Origin: Bacillota bacterium
GTDB lineage: Bacteria; Bacillota; Clostridia; Lachnospirales; Lachnospiraceae
Reading direction: 5' to 3'
Length of the DNA: 64,000 nucleotides
NCBI GenBank assembly: GCA_023415635.1
Contig: JAEZJV010000068.1
Coordinates: forward strand, 62,001-126,000
The position numbers and the translations under genes were made by a program. Shown here piece after piece: positions 25,596 through 34,642 of this stretch; position 1 is the first letter of the stretch; each line of letters begins with the position of its first letter. A model generated the notes under the pieces. That model saw only the letters and a program-made list of their open reading frames with translations, made no database searches and had not been told where the DNA came from.

Positions 25596-26633
25596 ATGGA
25601 TTCTACTTTGTCTTATAGCGGAATCAACACAAAGGTGAAAGCAATGCACCCCAAGCTGATCAGTAAGGACGATTATCAGAAAATCTCCAATATTGATACT
25701 GTTCCTGACCTAATCGCATTTTTAAAAAAACATCCAGGCTATACTGAATTTTTTAAAAAGTATGATGAACACGAAATTCACCGCGGTGAAGCAGAACGAG
25801 TTCTAATCAACAGTCTCTACATGGATTATACGAAAATCTATCGCTTTGCGAACGATTTTCAGCGTTTGGATTTACAATTAGTTTTTTTCCGTTACGAAAT
25901 CAATGTTCTGAAAACCTGTATCAGGTTAATTCATAACAAGGAAAATCCTTATGATTTATCCGTATTTCAACCATTTTTTAGTAAACATTCTCAAATAAAC
26001 GTCGCATCTCTGTCCTCATCCCGTTCTATGGATGAATATATTCAGAATTTAAAGGGAACAGAATATTATGCGCTGCTATCCAAGCTGCATTCAAAACCCG
26101 GCTTGACCTCTTTTGATTATGAAATGACCCTTGATGTATATTATTTCACAAAGTCGTGGAGGTTGAAGGATACCGTTCTGTCCAAAAACAGCCGAAAGGC
26201 ATTTTCACAGCGTATGGGTACAGAAATCGATCTGCTGAATATCATGTGGATATACCGTTCTAAAAAAATGTATGATATGAATGCTGCACAGATATTTACC
26301 TATCTTATTCCCGTAAATTATAAACTGACTCCTGCCCAGCTCGCTCGTCTCGTACAGGCTGTAACAATTGATGAATTTCTGAATAACCTAAACGGTACCA
26401 GGTATAAAAAATTTATTGAATTCCTTAAAAACGGCACAATGGAGTTTGAATATAACCGCATCATCAATAAGATTTATCAAACCAACATTGCACGGTATCC
26501 GGCATCCATGTCATCGGTTAATTACTATCTGTTCCTTAAGGATATGGAAATCAGCAGGTTAACCTCTGCCTTGGAATGCATCAGATACGGTCTGGAGCAA
26601 AAGAAGAAGTTGGATTACATTCTGCAAATATAG
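25596..26633 (+). CDS. V-type ATPase subunit C (operon 2)
   Basis: 345-residue all-helical protein with the AhaC/NtpC pattern (N-terminal NTKVKAMHPKLISKDDYQKI, repeated LDxFLxxL-like helices, a tyrosine-rich middle). It should couple the D/F axle to the K ring. It comes second in this operon, before I, unlike operon 1 where C follows E. Ribosome binding site AAGGAGGG before 25596. Confidence 0.85.
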   Translation: MDSTLSYSGINTKVKAMHPKLISKDDYQKISNIDTVPDLIAFLKKHPGYTEFFKKYDEHEIHRGEAERVLINSLYMDYTKIYRFANDFQRLDLQLVFFRYEINVLKTCIRLIHNKENPYDLSVFQPFFSKHSQINVASLSSSRSMDEYIQNLKGTEYYALLSKLHSKPGLTSFDYEMTLDVYYFTKSWRLKDTVLSKNSRKAFSQRMGTEIDLLNIMWIYRSKKMYDMNAAQIFTYLIPVNYKLTPAQLARLVQAVTIDEFLNNLNGTRYKKFIEFLKNGTMEFEYNRIINKIYQTNIARYPASMSSVNYYLFLKDMEISRLTSALECIRYGLEQKKKLDYILQI

Positions 26634-26651
26634 AACTGGAGGGGAGAAATA

Positions 26652-28550
26652 ATGATTGAGAAAATGAGATTTCTCAGTATAACCGGTCCTAAGGAAGACT
26701 TTGACCGAGTAGTGAATAAATATCTGACAAAATATGATATTCATTTGGAGAATGCTCTCACCGAGCTTAGTACCTCCTACAACCTAAAGCCTTTTGTGGA
26801 GATTAATCCTTATAAGGAATTGATTGCTAAGTCAGAGGATCTTGTAAAGAAGCTTGAACCCGGTGAGGAAATCACCGGAGAGCTATTGTCCGCTAGTGAG
26901 GCAACAAACATTATAAACGCTGCATATGCTACTCTATCTGACTTAAATGAACGTAAACATGATTTGAAGGCACAAAGACATGAATGTAATGAGCTTCTGC
27001 TTCAGATTGAGCATTTCAGACATCTGGATTATGATATTCATAAAATAATAAATCTGAAGTTCATCAAATACCGTTTTGGCAAGGTTCCGCATGAATTCTA
27101 TACACGATTCTCCAAATATGTATATGAAAATCTGACTACTGTGTTTTATGAGTGCGAACGAGACAGGGATTATGTCTGGGGTATTTATTTCGTTCCGGCA
27201 AACGAAGCAGTTAGGATTGATGCAATCTATGCTTCCATGCATTTTGAACGTGTCAAGCTCCCCGATGCCTATGAAGGCACACCGGAGGAATCCTTCAATT
27301 CTATTATGGGCAAGATCAATGAAATAAATACTGAATTGAATCAGATCTATGCCGAGATTAAAGAAAGATTGAACAATATCTCCGATCAGCTTCTTCTGGC
27401 ACATCATACAGTAAATGTGTTATCCACGAATTTTGATGTCCGTAAGCTTGCCGCCTGTACCAGAGATAAGGGTAAGAATGAAGTATTTTACATCATCTGC
27501 GGTTGGATAACCGAAAAGGATTCCTCTGCTCTATTAAAGGATGCGGAAAAGGATTCCCAGGTTTATGTTGTCATTGATGACGGACATTCTGACGATGATA
27601 AGAAACCTCCCACAAAGCTGAAGAACTTCAAGCTTTTTAAACCCTTTGAAATGTTTATTAAGATGTATGGCTTACCGGCTTATAACGAAATTGACCCCAC
27701 CTCCTTTGTGGCCCTCACTTATTCCGTTATTTTTGGAATTATGTTCGGTGATGTCGGTCAGGGTTTATGCCTGGTGATTGGCGGTCTATTGATTTATAAG
27801 CTTGCCAAAATGACACTTGCAGCCATTATCTCTCTGGCTGGTGTGTTCTCCACAATTTTTGGTTTCCTTTATGGCAGTGTATTTGGATTTGAGGATTGGC
27901 TTCATCCAATCTGGCTATCCCCCAGAGAGAATGTTATGACCATGTTAATCACTGCTGTCGGATTCGGTGTGTTCTTAATCATCGTTTCGATGCTGATTAA
28001 TATCGTAAATGGGATTAAGGCCAGAGAATGGGGGCGTGTCTTTTTTGATACCAACGGGATTGCCGGACTGGTATTTTACGGTATGCTGATTACCTGTGTT
28101 CTTTTAGCTTTCACAGGACATGCATTACCGGCGATTATTTTTTTTATTTTATTCTTTATAGTACCATTGGTGCTGATTTTTTTCCGCGAGCCTTTGACTC
28201 ATATGCTGGAAAGGAGAAAGCAAATCCTGCCGGAGCATAAAGGGATGTTTTTTGTTGAGTCAGCCTTCGAGTTATTCGAGGTATTACTCAGCTATCTTAC
28301 CAATACCATCTCCTTTCTTCGTATCGGAGCCTTCGCATTAAGCCATGCAGCTATGATGGGTGTTGTTATGATCATGGCAGGTGCGGAAAAGCCGAATATC
28401 CTAGTAATCATTATCGGCAATATCATTGTTGCCGGTATGGAAGGACTGGTTGTCGGTATACAGGTACTCCGTTTGGAGTATTATGAGATGTTCAGCCGTT
28501 TCTACAAGGGCACCGGTAAGGAATTTAAACCATATAAAGGCATCAGATAA
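26652..28550 (+). CDS. V-type ATPase subunit I (operon 2)
   Basis: 632-residue stator membrane subunit: soluble coiled-coil N-terminal half (about 1-340) and a C-terminal half with about seven spans. The channel arginine is in SFLRIGAFALSHA, at about residue 557, a different form of the motif from operon 1 (SYSRLLALGLASG). The C-terminus LEYYEMFSRFYKGTGKEFKPY is also distinct. This supports separate ancestry and perhaps separate ion use. Starts 18 bp after C, with GGAGGGG. Confidence 0.94.
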   Translation: MIEKMRFLSITGPKEDFDRVVNKYLTKYDIHLENALTELSTSYNLKPFVEINPYKELIAKSEDLVKKLEPGEEITGELLSASEATNIINAAYATLSDLNERKHDLKAQRHECNELLLQIEHFRHLDYDIHKIINLKFIKYRFGKVPHEFYTRFSKYVYENLTTVFYECERDRDYVWGIYFVPANEAVRIDAIYASMHFERVKLPDAYEGTPEESFNSIMGKINEINTELNQIYAEIKERLNNISDQLLLAHHTVNVLSTNFDVRKLAACTRDKGKNEVFYIICGWITEKDSSALLKDAEKDSQVYVVIDDGHSDDDKKPPTKLKNFKLFKPFEMFIKMYGLPAYNEIDPTSFVALTYSVIFGIMFGDVGQGLCLVIGGLLIYKLAKMTLAAIISLAGVFSTIFGFLYGSVFGFEDWLHPIWLSPRENVMTMLITAVGFGVFLIIVSMLINIVNGIKAREWGRVFFDTNGIAGLVFYGMLITCVLLAFTGHALPAIIFFILFFIVPLVLIFFREPLTHMLERRKQILPEHKGMFFVESAFELFEVLLSYLTNTISFLRIGAFALSHAAMMGVVMIMAGAEKPNILVIIIGNIIVAGMEGLVVGIQVLRLEYYEMFSRFYKGTGKEFKPYKGIR

Positions 28551-28676
28551 ATCTATAAACCATGCTTCACAAGTGCTGCATCGTACACATTGTTAAGATT
28601 CTAAGCCCTTGTTCATCATAGGATTTGAAATAATTATCATATCTGAAATCAAACATTTCTTAAGGAGGATATTATT

Positions 28677-29099
28677 ATGGCAACTAAAATCGTTATTGTT
28701 ATTGCATTATTACTCAGCATCGTTATTCCTTTTGGAGCATTCTTAGCAAGTAAGAGAACCAAAGGTGGCTTAAAGGCCTCCATCGGTTTTAATGTGTTTT
28801 TATTCTTCAGCATTCTGGTCCTTGCAAATATCATGATGTTTTCTGGAAATACAGCCTTTGCCGCTTCCACCGAAGCTGCAGTGGCCGGAACTGACAGCTG
28901 GAAATATATCGCTGCTGCTCTTTCCACCGGATTATCCTGTATCGGCGGCGGTATCGCGGTAGCTAGTGCAGCATCCGCAGCATTAGGGGCTATCAGCGAA
29001 GACTCCTCCATCATGGGTAAGTCCTTAATTTTCGTAGCTTTGGCAGAAGGTATCGCTCTCTATGGTTTGATCGTATCCTTCACTATTTTGGGTCAGTAA
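28677..29099 (+). CDS. V-type ATPase subunit K (operon 2), one-hairpin type
   Basis: 140 residues: an N-terminal pair of hydrophobic helices (about 4-24 and 33-56) that does not look like a ring hairpin, a short AAST linker region, then one ring hairpin (about 76-138). The ion-binding carboxylate is Glu124 in ALAEGIALYG. The Thr-Gln of helix 2 and the Gln of helix 3 that complete the Na+ site in NtpK are missing; the facing helix reads GGGIAVASAASAALG. The hairpin resembles proton-type K subunits such as that of Thermus. H+ specificity is therefore the simpler reading, but is inferred. Confidence 0.93.
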   Translation: MATKIVIVIALLLSIVIPFGAFLASKRTKGGLKASIGFNVFLFFSILVLANIMMFSGNTAFAASTEAAVAGTDSWKYIAAALSTGLSCIGGGIAVASAASAALGAISEDSSIMGKSLIFVALAEGIALYGLIVSFTILGQ

Positions 29100-29123
29100 T
29101 CTATCAATTTGGAGGGATACTTT

Positions 29124-29432
29124 ATGCGTATGTATCTTATCAGCGATAATATTGATACTTATACCGGCATGAAGCTGGCCGGTGTGAGTGGTGTTGTGGT
29201 TCACACCAAGCCGGAATTGAAGGACGAACTGGATAAGGTACTTGCCGATAAGACAATAGGCATTATTCTTATTACTGAGAAGCTCAGTAAAGAGTTCCCT
29301 GAGATTATCAATGATGTAAAGCTGAACCGGCGAATTCCATTGATCGTGGAGATTCCGGATCGTCACGGAACAGGCCGTAAGCCTAATTTTATTACCGACT
29401 ATGTCAACTCGGCAATTGGACTTAAATTGTAA
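29124..29432 (+). CDS. V-type ATPase subunit F (operon 2)
   Basis: 102-residue rotor subunit beginning MRMYLISDNIDTYTGMKLAG, with IGIILITEKLSKE and RRIPLIVEIPD, matching the Rossmann-like F subunit. Start at 29124 has GGAGG 8 nt upstream. It stands before E in this operon, whereas in operon 1 it follows C and overlaps it. Confidence 0.92.
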   Translation: MRMYLISDNIDTYTGMKLAGVSGVVVHTKPELKDELDKVLADKTIGIILITEKLSKEFPEIINDVKLNRRIPLIVEIPDRHGTGRKPNFITDYVNSAIGLKL

Positions 29433-29453
29433 TCTCCAGAAAGGTAGGTCAAT

Positions 29454-30020
29454 ATGACTCTTGATGAAAAATTAGACCATTTTTATTCCTCAGTAATAGA
29501 CAGTGCAACCAAGCAGAATATTGAAATTGTTGAAGAATATAAGAAAACACTGCAAAAGAACTATGAGGAACGCAAGGAGGCTGCTCTGCACAAGGCGGAG
29601 GCTAATTACCGTATGGCTTCCGATAACATCATCCGCGAAAGAAATCGTAAGCTTTCAGCGGAAACAATGGAAATCAGACGTAAGGTTCTGGATAAGACAG
29701 CAGAGATTTCCGATCGTATTTTCAATGATGTCAGACTAAAATTGACAGAGTACATGAACACTTCCGAATATGATGAGTTACTAGGTGCACAAATTAAAAA
29801 TGCCGTTGATTTTGCTCATGGGGATGCAATTACCGTGTATATTAATCCCTCTGATGCTAATAAAATTAAGACCTTAGAAGAAAAAACAGGTGTATCCCTT
29901 ACGGTTAGCGACCGGGATTTTATCGGCGGTACCCGTGCTGTAATTCCTTCCCGCAGTATTCTGATTGATAATTCATTTTTAACCAAATTAGAAGAAGCAA
30001 AGAGTTCCTTTACTCTTTAG
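29454..30020 (+). CDS. V-type ATPase subunit E (operon 2)
   Basis: 188-residue peripheral-stalk subunit: charged N-terminal helix (about 1-100), globular C-terminal half ending in the family's FIGGTRAVIPSRSILIDNSF segment. Partner of the G-like protein at 25140-25451. Ribosome binding site AGAAAGGTAGG precedes 29454. Confidence 0.9.
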   Translation: MTLDEKLDHFYSSVIDSATKQNIEIVEEYKKTLQKNYEERKEAALHKAEANYRMASDNIIRERNRKLSAETMEIRRKVLDKTAEISDRIFNDVRLKLTEYMNTSEYDELLGAQIKNAVDFAHGDAITVYINPSDANKIKTLEEKTGVSLTVSDRDFIGGTRAVIPSRSILIDNSFLTKLEEAKSSFTL

Positions 30021-30046
30021 ACTATTAAAAGGGAGAGTTCGACCTT

Positions 30047-31813
30047 ATGAATTTAACAGGTAAAATATTTGGAATTAACGGACCTATCGTATATGTCGGC
30101 GAAAATAAAGCCTTCAAGATGGGTGAAATGGTTCTTGTCGGAAAGGATAAGCTTGTTGGCGAGGTTATCGGTCTTACCTCCGGCAAAACTACAATTCAGG
30201 TATACGAAGAAACCTCCGGACTGCGTCCGGGTGATGAGGTATGCGGGACTGGTGCAGCCATCTCAGTAACGCTCGCTCCCGGTATTATCAGTAACATCTT
30301 TGACGGTATCGAGCGTCCGTTACAGGAAATCGCCGCAAAATCAGGTATGTATATTACCAGGGGCGTCAGCGTAGATTCTCTGAACACGAATAAGCTATGG
30401 GATGTACATATAACCGTACAGCCAGGAGATAAAGTATATGGCGGAACAATTATTGCGGAGGTTCCGGAAACCCGTGCCATTGTTCACAAATCAATGGTTC
30501 CGCCGGATGTATTCGGTATTGTCACGAAGGTTGTTCCCGACGGGCAATATACCATCAATGATACAATTATAACAATAATTGATAATAAGGGACAGGAGAA
30601 AGAACTGACCTTAACACAAAAATGGCCGATCCGTATCCCGCGTCCGACTGCTAAGCGTTACCCTTCCGATCGTCCACTGGTAACCGGACAGAGAATACTC
30701 GATACACTCTTCCCGATCTCAAAGGGCGGTACTGCTGCTATTCCGGGCGGCTTCGGAACCGGTAAGACCATGACCCAGCATCAGCTGGCTAAATGGTGTG
30801 ATGCTGATATCATCGTATACATCGGCTGTGGTGAACGCGGTAACGAGATGACCGAAGTACTTGAGGATTTTACGAAGCTGGTTGACCCTAAGAGCGGCAA
30901 TCCACTGCTTGATCGGACCACTTTGATTGCAAATACCTCCAATATGCCGGTTGCTGCACGAGAGGCAAGTATTTATACCGGCATAACCCTTGCAGAATAC
31001 TACCGTGATATGGGCTACCATGTTGCTATCATGGCAGATTCTACCTCCCGTTGGGCTGAGGCACTCCGTGAGCTATCCGGACGTCTTGAAGAAATGCCTG
31101 CCGAGGAGGGTTTCCCGGCCTATCTTGCTTCCAGACTCTCCGCTTTCTACGAGAGAGCCGGATTTATGCAAAACTTAAATTGGACTGAGGGAAGTGTCTC
31201 CATCATAGGAGCTGTATCTCCTCAGGGCGGTGATTTTTCAGAACCTGTAACCCAGAATACCAAGCGTTTTGTACGCTGCTTCTGGGCTCTCGATAAATCA
31301 TTGGCATATGCGAGACATTTCCCGGCCATCCAGTGGCTGACCAGCTATAGTGAGTATCTAAATGATCTTGCACCCTGGTATATTAAGAATGTCGGAGAGG
31401 ATTTCGTAGAATGCCGCAATCAGATACTTAGTATCCTAACCCAGGAAAGTCAGCTGAATGAAATCGTAAAGCTTATCGGCAGCGATGTATTGCCCGATGA
31501 CCAGAAACTTGTACTCGAAATCGCTAGAGTAATTCGTCTCGGCTTCGTACAGCAGAATGCTTACCACCCATCCGATACCTATGTACCGATGGTGAAGCAG
31601 TTAAAAATGATGCAGACCATTTTATATCTGTATCAAAAATCCAGACAGCTGATCGACTTAAATATGCCCATGTCCCTGCTAAAGGAATACAATATATTTG
31701 ATAAGGTTATTACAATAAAATATGATGTAGCTAATAATGAGCTCAATAAGTTCGATGATTACAGGGTCATGATTGATGAATTTTATAATAAAATCATGGC
31801 TAAGAATGCCTAA
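30047..31813 (+). CDS. V-type ATPase catalytic subunit A (operon 2)
   Basis: 588-residue catalytic subunit. P-loop GGFGTGKT at 234-241, GCGERGNEM, SRWAEALRELSGRLEEMPAEEGFPAYL, and the A-type insertion region (about 115-190) are all present. About as long as the operon 1 A subunit but clearly diverged, with Gly in place of Pro after the first P-loop Gly. Start at 30047 with AAAGGGAGAG upstream. Confidence 0.97.
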   Translation: MNLTGKIFGINGPIVYVGENKAFKMGEMVLVGKDKLVGEVIGLTSGKTTIQVYEETSGLRPGDEVCGTGAAISVTLAPGIISNIFDGIERPLQEIAAKSGMYITRGVSVDSLNTNKLWDVHITVQPGDKVYGGTIIAEVPETRAIVHKSMVPPDVFGIVTKVVPDGQYTINDTIITIIDNKGQEKELTLTQKWPIRIPRPTAKRYPSDRPLVTGQRILDTLFPISKGGTAAIPGGFGTGKTMTQHQLAKWCDADIIVYIGCGERGNEMTEVLEDFTKLVDPKSGNPLLDRTTLIANTSNMPVAAREASIYTGITLAEYYRDMGYHVAIMADSTSRWAEALRELSGRLEEMPAEEGFPAYLASRLSAFYERAGFMQNLNWTEGSVSIIGAVSPQGGDFSEPVTQNTKRFVRCFWALDKSLAYARHFPAIQWLTSYSEYLNDLAPWYIKNVGEDFVECRNQILSILTQESQLNEIVKLIGSDVLPDDQKLVLEIARVIRLGFVQQNAYHPSDTYVPMVKQLKMMQTILYLYQKSRQLIDLNMPMSLLKEYNIFDKVITIKYDVANNELNKFDDYRVMIDEFYNKIMAKNA

Positions 31814-31834
31814 AGGATATCACATTATTTGAAC

Positions 31835-31886
31835 TACCGCTAAGCGGTATCAGGTCTGGATACTGTGAAAAATCATTTTTTTCACA
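31835..31886 (+). repeat. Two small hairpins between subunits A and B (operon 2)
   Basis: TACCGC/GCGGTA (31835-31849, 3-nt loop) and TGTGAAAAA/TTTTTCACA (31864-31872 with 31878-31886) fill the 88-bp gap. Operon 1 has an overlapping A-B junction instead. They may affect mRNA processing; not a terminator, since the operon continues. Confidence 0.4.
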
Positions 31887-31901
31887 TAATGGAGGTATAA
31901 A

Positions 31902-33293
31902 ATGTCAATAGAATATTTAGGACTAAGTGAAATTAATGGCCCACTGATTGTACTTGAGGGTATTCGAGATGCATCCTTTGATGAGATTGTGGAATTAACC
32001 GTTGAGGGTAATAAGAAGAAGCTGGGAAGAATTGTGGAGCTTTATGAGAATAAGGCAGTAATTCAGGTATTCCAGGGCACGGAGGATATGTCCCTGTTTA
32101 ATACCCATACAAAGCTGTCCGGCCATCCTATGGAAGTAGCGCTTTCTCCCGATATCCTCGGACGTGTTTTCAATGGTGTCGGTCAGCCCATCGACGGATT
32201 AGGCAATATCGTCGCAGAAACCAAACGGGATATCAACGGTCAGCCGCTCAATCCCTGTACCAGAGAATATCCGAGAAACTATATCAAAACCGGTATTTCA
32301 ACAATAGATGCCTTAACCACCCTGATCCGTGGTCAGAAGCTGCCGATCTTCTCCGGCAACGGTCTTCCGCATGATCAGCTGGCAGCACAGATTGTTAAGC
32401 AGGCTTCCTTAGGAGAAGGTTCGGAGGAGGAATTTGCAATTGTATTCGCAGCTATGGGTGTAAAGCATGACGTTGCTGACTTCTTCCGTCGTACCTTTGA
32501 AGAAAGCGGTGCCAGCTCCCACGTTGTAATGTATTTGAATTTAGCAAATGATCCTGTTGTTGAGCGTCTGATTACTCCCAAGGTAGCACTGACTGCCGCA
32601 GAATACCTTGCATTTGAAAAGGGGATGCATATCCTGGTAATTCTCACAGATATGACCTCCTATGCGGAAGCAATGCGTGAGGTATCCTCCTCCAAGGGTG
32701 AGATTCCTTCACGAAAGGGTTACCCGGGCTACTTATACAGTGAATTGGCTACAATATACGAAAGAGCCGGTATCGTTCATAATTGCAACGGTTCCGTGAC
32801 TCAGATCCCGATTTTAACGATGCCTAATGATGATATTACCCATCCGATTCCTGACCTTACAGGATATATTACGGAAGGTCAGATCGTTCTGGATCGTTCT
32901 CTTCACCAGAAGGCTGTCTATCCTCCAATCAATATCCTGCCTTCTCTTTCCCGACTGATGAAGGACGGAATCGGTAAAGGCTATACCCGTGAGGATCATC
33001 AGGATCTGGCGAATCAGCTTTTCTCCTCCTATGCGCGTGTGGGTGATGCAAGAGCACTTGCCAGTGTAATTGGCGAAGATGAATTATCCCCTCTGGATAA
33101 GCTGTATCTGAAATTCGGTATCGCGATGGAGCAGGAATTTATCGCACAAGGTATGCATGAAGATCGTACCATAAAGCAGACACTGGACAAGGGCTGGGAG
33201 CTGCTTGGTATTCTTCCCAGAGAAGAACTTGACCGTATTGATACTAAGATTTTGGATCAATACTATAAACCCAGAAACACCGTAAACGAATAG
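31902..33293 (+). CDS. V-type ATPase subunit B (operon 2)
   Basis: 463-residue non-catalytic subunit with NPCTREYPRNYIKTGISTID, FSGNGLPHDQLAAQI (no functional P-loop, as usual for B), MPNDDITHPIPDLTGYITEGQI and SRLMKDGIGKGYTREDH. Start at 31902 follows GGAGG. Makes the A3B3 hexamer with the subunit encoded just upstream. Confidence 0.96.
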   Translation: MSIEYLGLSEINGPLIVLEGIRDASFDEIVELTVEGNKKKLGRIVELYENKAVIQVFQGTEDMSLFNTHTKLSGHPMEVALSPDILGRVFNGVGQPIDGLGNIVAETKRDINGQPLNPCTREYPRNYIKTGISTIDALTTLIRGQKLPIFSGNGLPHDQLAAQIVKQASLGEGSEEEFAIVFAAMGVKHDVADFFRRTFEESGASSHVVMYLNLANDPVVERLITPKVALTAAEYLAFEKGMHILVILTDMTSYAEAMREVSSSKGEIPSRKGYPGYLYSELATIYERAGIVHNCNGSVTQIPILTMPNDDITHPIPDLTGYITEGQIVLDRSLHQKAVYPPINILPSLSRLMKDGIGKGYTREDHQDLANQLFSSYARVGDARALASVIGEDELSPLDKLYLKFGIAMEQEFIAQGMHEDRTIKQTLDKGWELLGILPREELDRIDTKILDQYYKPRNTVNE

Positions 33294-33303
33294 AGGTGAT
33301 CCC

Positions 33304-33930
33304 ATGAATCCGAATACCTTTCCAACTAAGGGTAATCTGATGCTCGCGAAGAATTCTCTGAAGCTGGCCAAACAGGGTTATGAATTGATGGATAAAAAAC
33401 GTAATATTCTAATGCATGAGCTTATGGAGCTGATCGATAAAGCGAAGGATGTACAGCAGGAAATTGACAGCACCTTCTCTTCTGCTTATCTGTCGTTACA
33501 GAATGCTAATATTGAGATGGGAATCCGCAATATTCAGGAAATCAGCAATACCATTCCTGAGGAAAACTCTATAGAAATAAAGCAGAGAAGCGTTATGGGT
33601 ACAGAAATCCCTCTTGTGGAGTATAATAATGCCGTGAATAAACCCTCTTATGCATTTTTCCAGACAAAGCTTTCCCTGGATGAAGCTACCAAGAGGTTTA
33701 TAAAAGTAAAGGAGCTAACTATTCGTCTTTCCAGTATCGAGAACTCGGCATATCGCCTTGCCACCAATATCAATAAGACACAAAAGCGAGCCAATGCTTT
33801 AAAGAATATTACCATTCCCTATTATACCGCGCTAACAACTGAAATACAGAACGCTTTGGAGGAAAAGGAGCGTGAGGAATTTACCAGGCTGAAGGTAATC
33901 AAGCGTCGAAAGACAGCAGGTGAGACGTAG
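33304..33930 (+). CDS. V-type ATPase subunit D (operon 2)
   Basis: 208-residue rotor-stalk subunit: NPNTFPTKGNLMLAKNSLKLAKQGYEL at the N-terminus in pieces typical of the family, two long coiled coils and KTQKRANALKNITIPYY near the C-terminus. Ten bases after B, with GAGGTG upstream. Last gene of operon 2; a hairpin at 33982-34014 follows. Confidence 0.94.
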   Translation: MNPNTFPTKGNLMLAKNSLKLAKQGYELMDKKRNILMHELMELIDKAKDVQQEIDSTFSSAYLSLQNANIEMGIRNIQEISNTIPEENSIEIKQRSVMGTEIPLVEYNNAVNKPSYAFFQTKLSLDEATKRFIKVKELTIRLSSIENSAYRLATNINKTQKRANALKNITIPYYTALTTEIQNALEEKEREEFTRLKVIKRRKTAGET

Positions 33931-33981
33931 GTTTATTATTAGCTGTCCTATAAGAACCGATTTTAGAATATAGCTCTATTA

Positions 33982-34014
33982 GGGAGAACACTATCATAAT
34001 TATATTGTTCTCCC
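33982..34014 (+). terminator. Hairpin at the end of V-ATPase operon 2
   Basis: GGGAGAAC (33982-33989) pairs with GTTCTCCC (34007-34014) across a 17-nt AT-rich loop, about 50 bp after the subunit D stop. The sequence after it is only moderately T-rich, so it is a weak terminator candidate. Confidence 0.5.
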
Positions 34015-34049
34015 CTACTTATCTCCGCGCAATGCACGGCATTATTCTC

Positions 34050-34220
34050 TTATATAAATAGGCACCACCTGACACCATACTTATCTATAAGATCTGACAT
34101 CAGCGGACTGAATTCACAAGGACCTAACGGATAAAGAATATTGCCATCCTTCTTAAATGTCTCATAGGTCTTCATAATCAAATTCTCATTTCCTTCTCCA
34201 TAATGAAAGCAAAACTGCAT
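34050..34220 (-). pseudogene. C-terminal fragment of a VOC/PhnB-like protein
   Basis: 56 codons from ATG 34220 to a stop at 34050, open upstream to about 34276 before a stop. The peptide has FHYGEGNENLIMKTYETFKKDG, LYPLGPCEFSPLMSDLIDKYGVRWCLFI in pieces, the signature C-terminal half of VOC-superfamily PhnB/3-demethylubiquinone-like proteins. The N-terminal half of the fold is missing and the sequence upstream is stop-rich. I read it as a decayed gene. Confidence 0.6.
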
Positions 34221-34570
34221 TATGTTTCCTGTCTTTCTATTATCTTCATTTGTTATTCCATTGCATCTATTTTTTTAATACGCTAATTAAATAATAATAT
34301 TTTTCACCGGCGTATATTATCGAACTAACTACACATAATAATATCGGATACGACATCAGAGTTTTTATTGCATGATGATCACAGACCTGAATTCGAATTA
34401 ACTCCGTCGTATCCAAAAAAAAGAATATAGATAGCATGTAATTTTGTCTCAAGAATTACAATGCTGCACTGTTCTTGGAGAATAGGGAGATGATAGCTTT
34501 TGGACAGTCTTAATGTTCTGGTAAAATCTCACGATCAAATTGAATAATGCATGAAAATTGAGACACCAAT
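34221..34570. other. Degenerate intergenic stretch
   Basis: Together with 34015-34049 this is the non-coding part of the 712-bp gap after V-ATPase operon 2. AT-rich; one 61-codon hydrophobic minus-strand reading (34267-34452) lacks a binding site and a recognisable family. Probably part of the same decayed region as the VOC fragment. Confidence 0.35.
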
Positions 34571-34606
34571 AATAAAAGGGGATGTATTTAAACATCTCCT
34601 TTTATT
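34571..34606 (-). terminator. Rho-independent terminator (bidirectional)
   Basis: Fifteen-bp stem (34571-34585 with 34592-34606, one G-T pair) and a 6-nt loop, flanked by A and T runs. Ends the mechanosensitive channel transcript from the right. Confidence 0.85.
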
Positions 34607-34642
34607 ATAATAATGAATATATACTATCTCTTTTAACGACTT

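Noticed and set aside
34267..34452. 61-codon hydrophobic minus-strand reading
   Set aside because: No binding site, no family recognised, and it lies in the decayed stretch around the VOC fragment.
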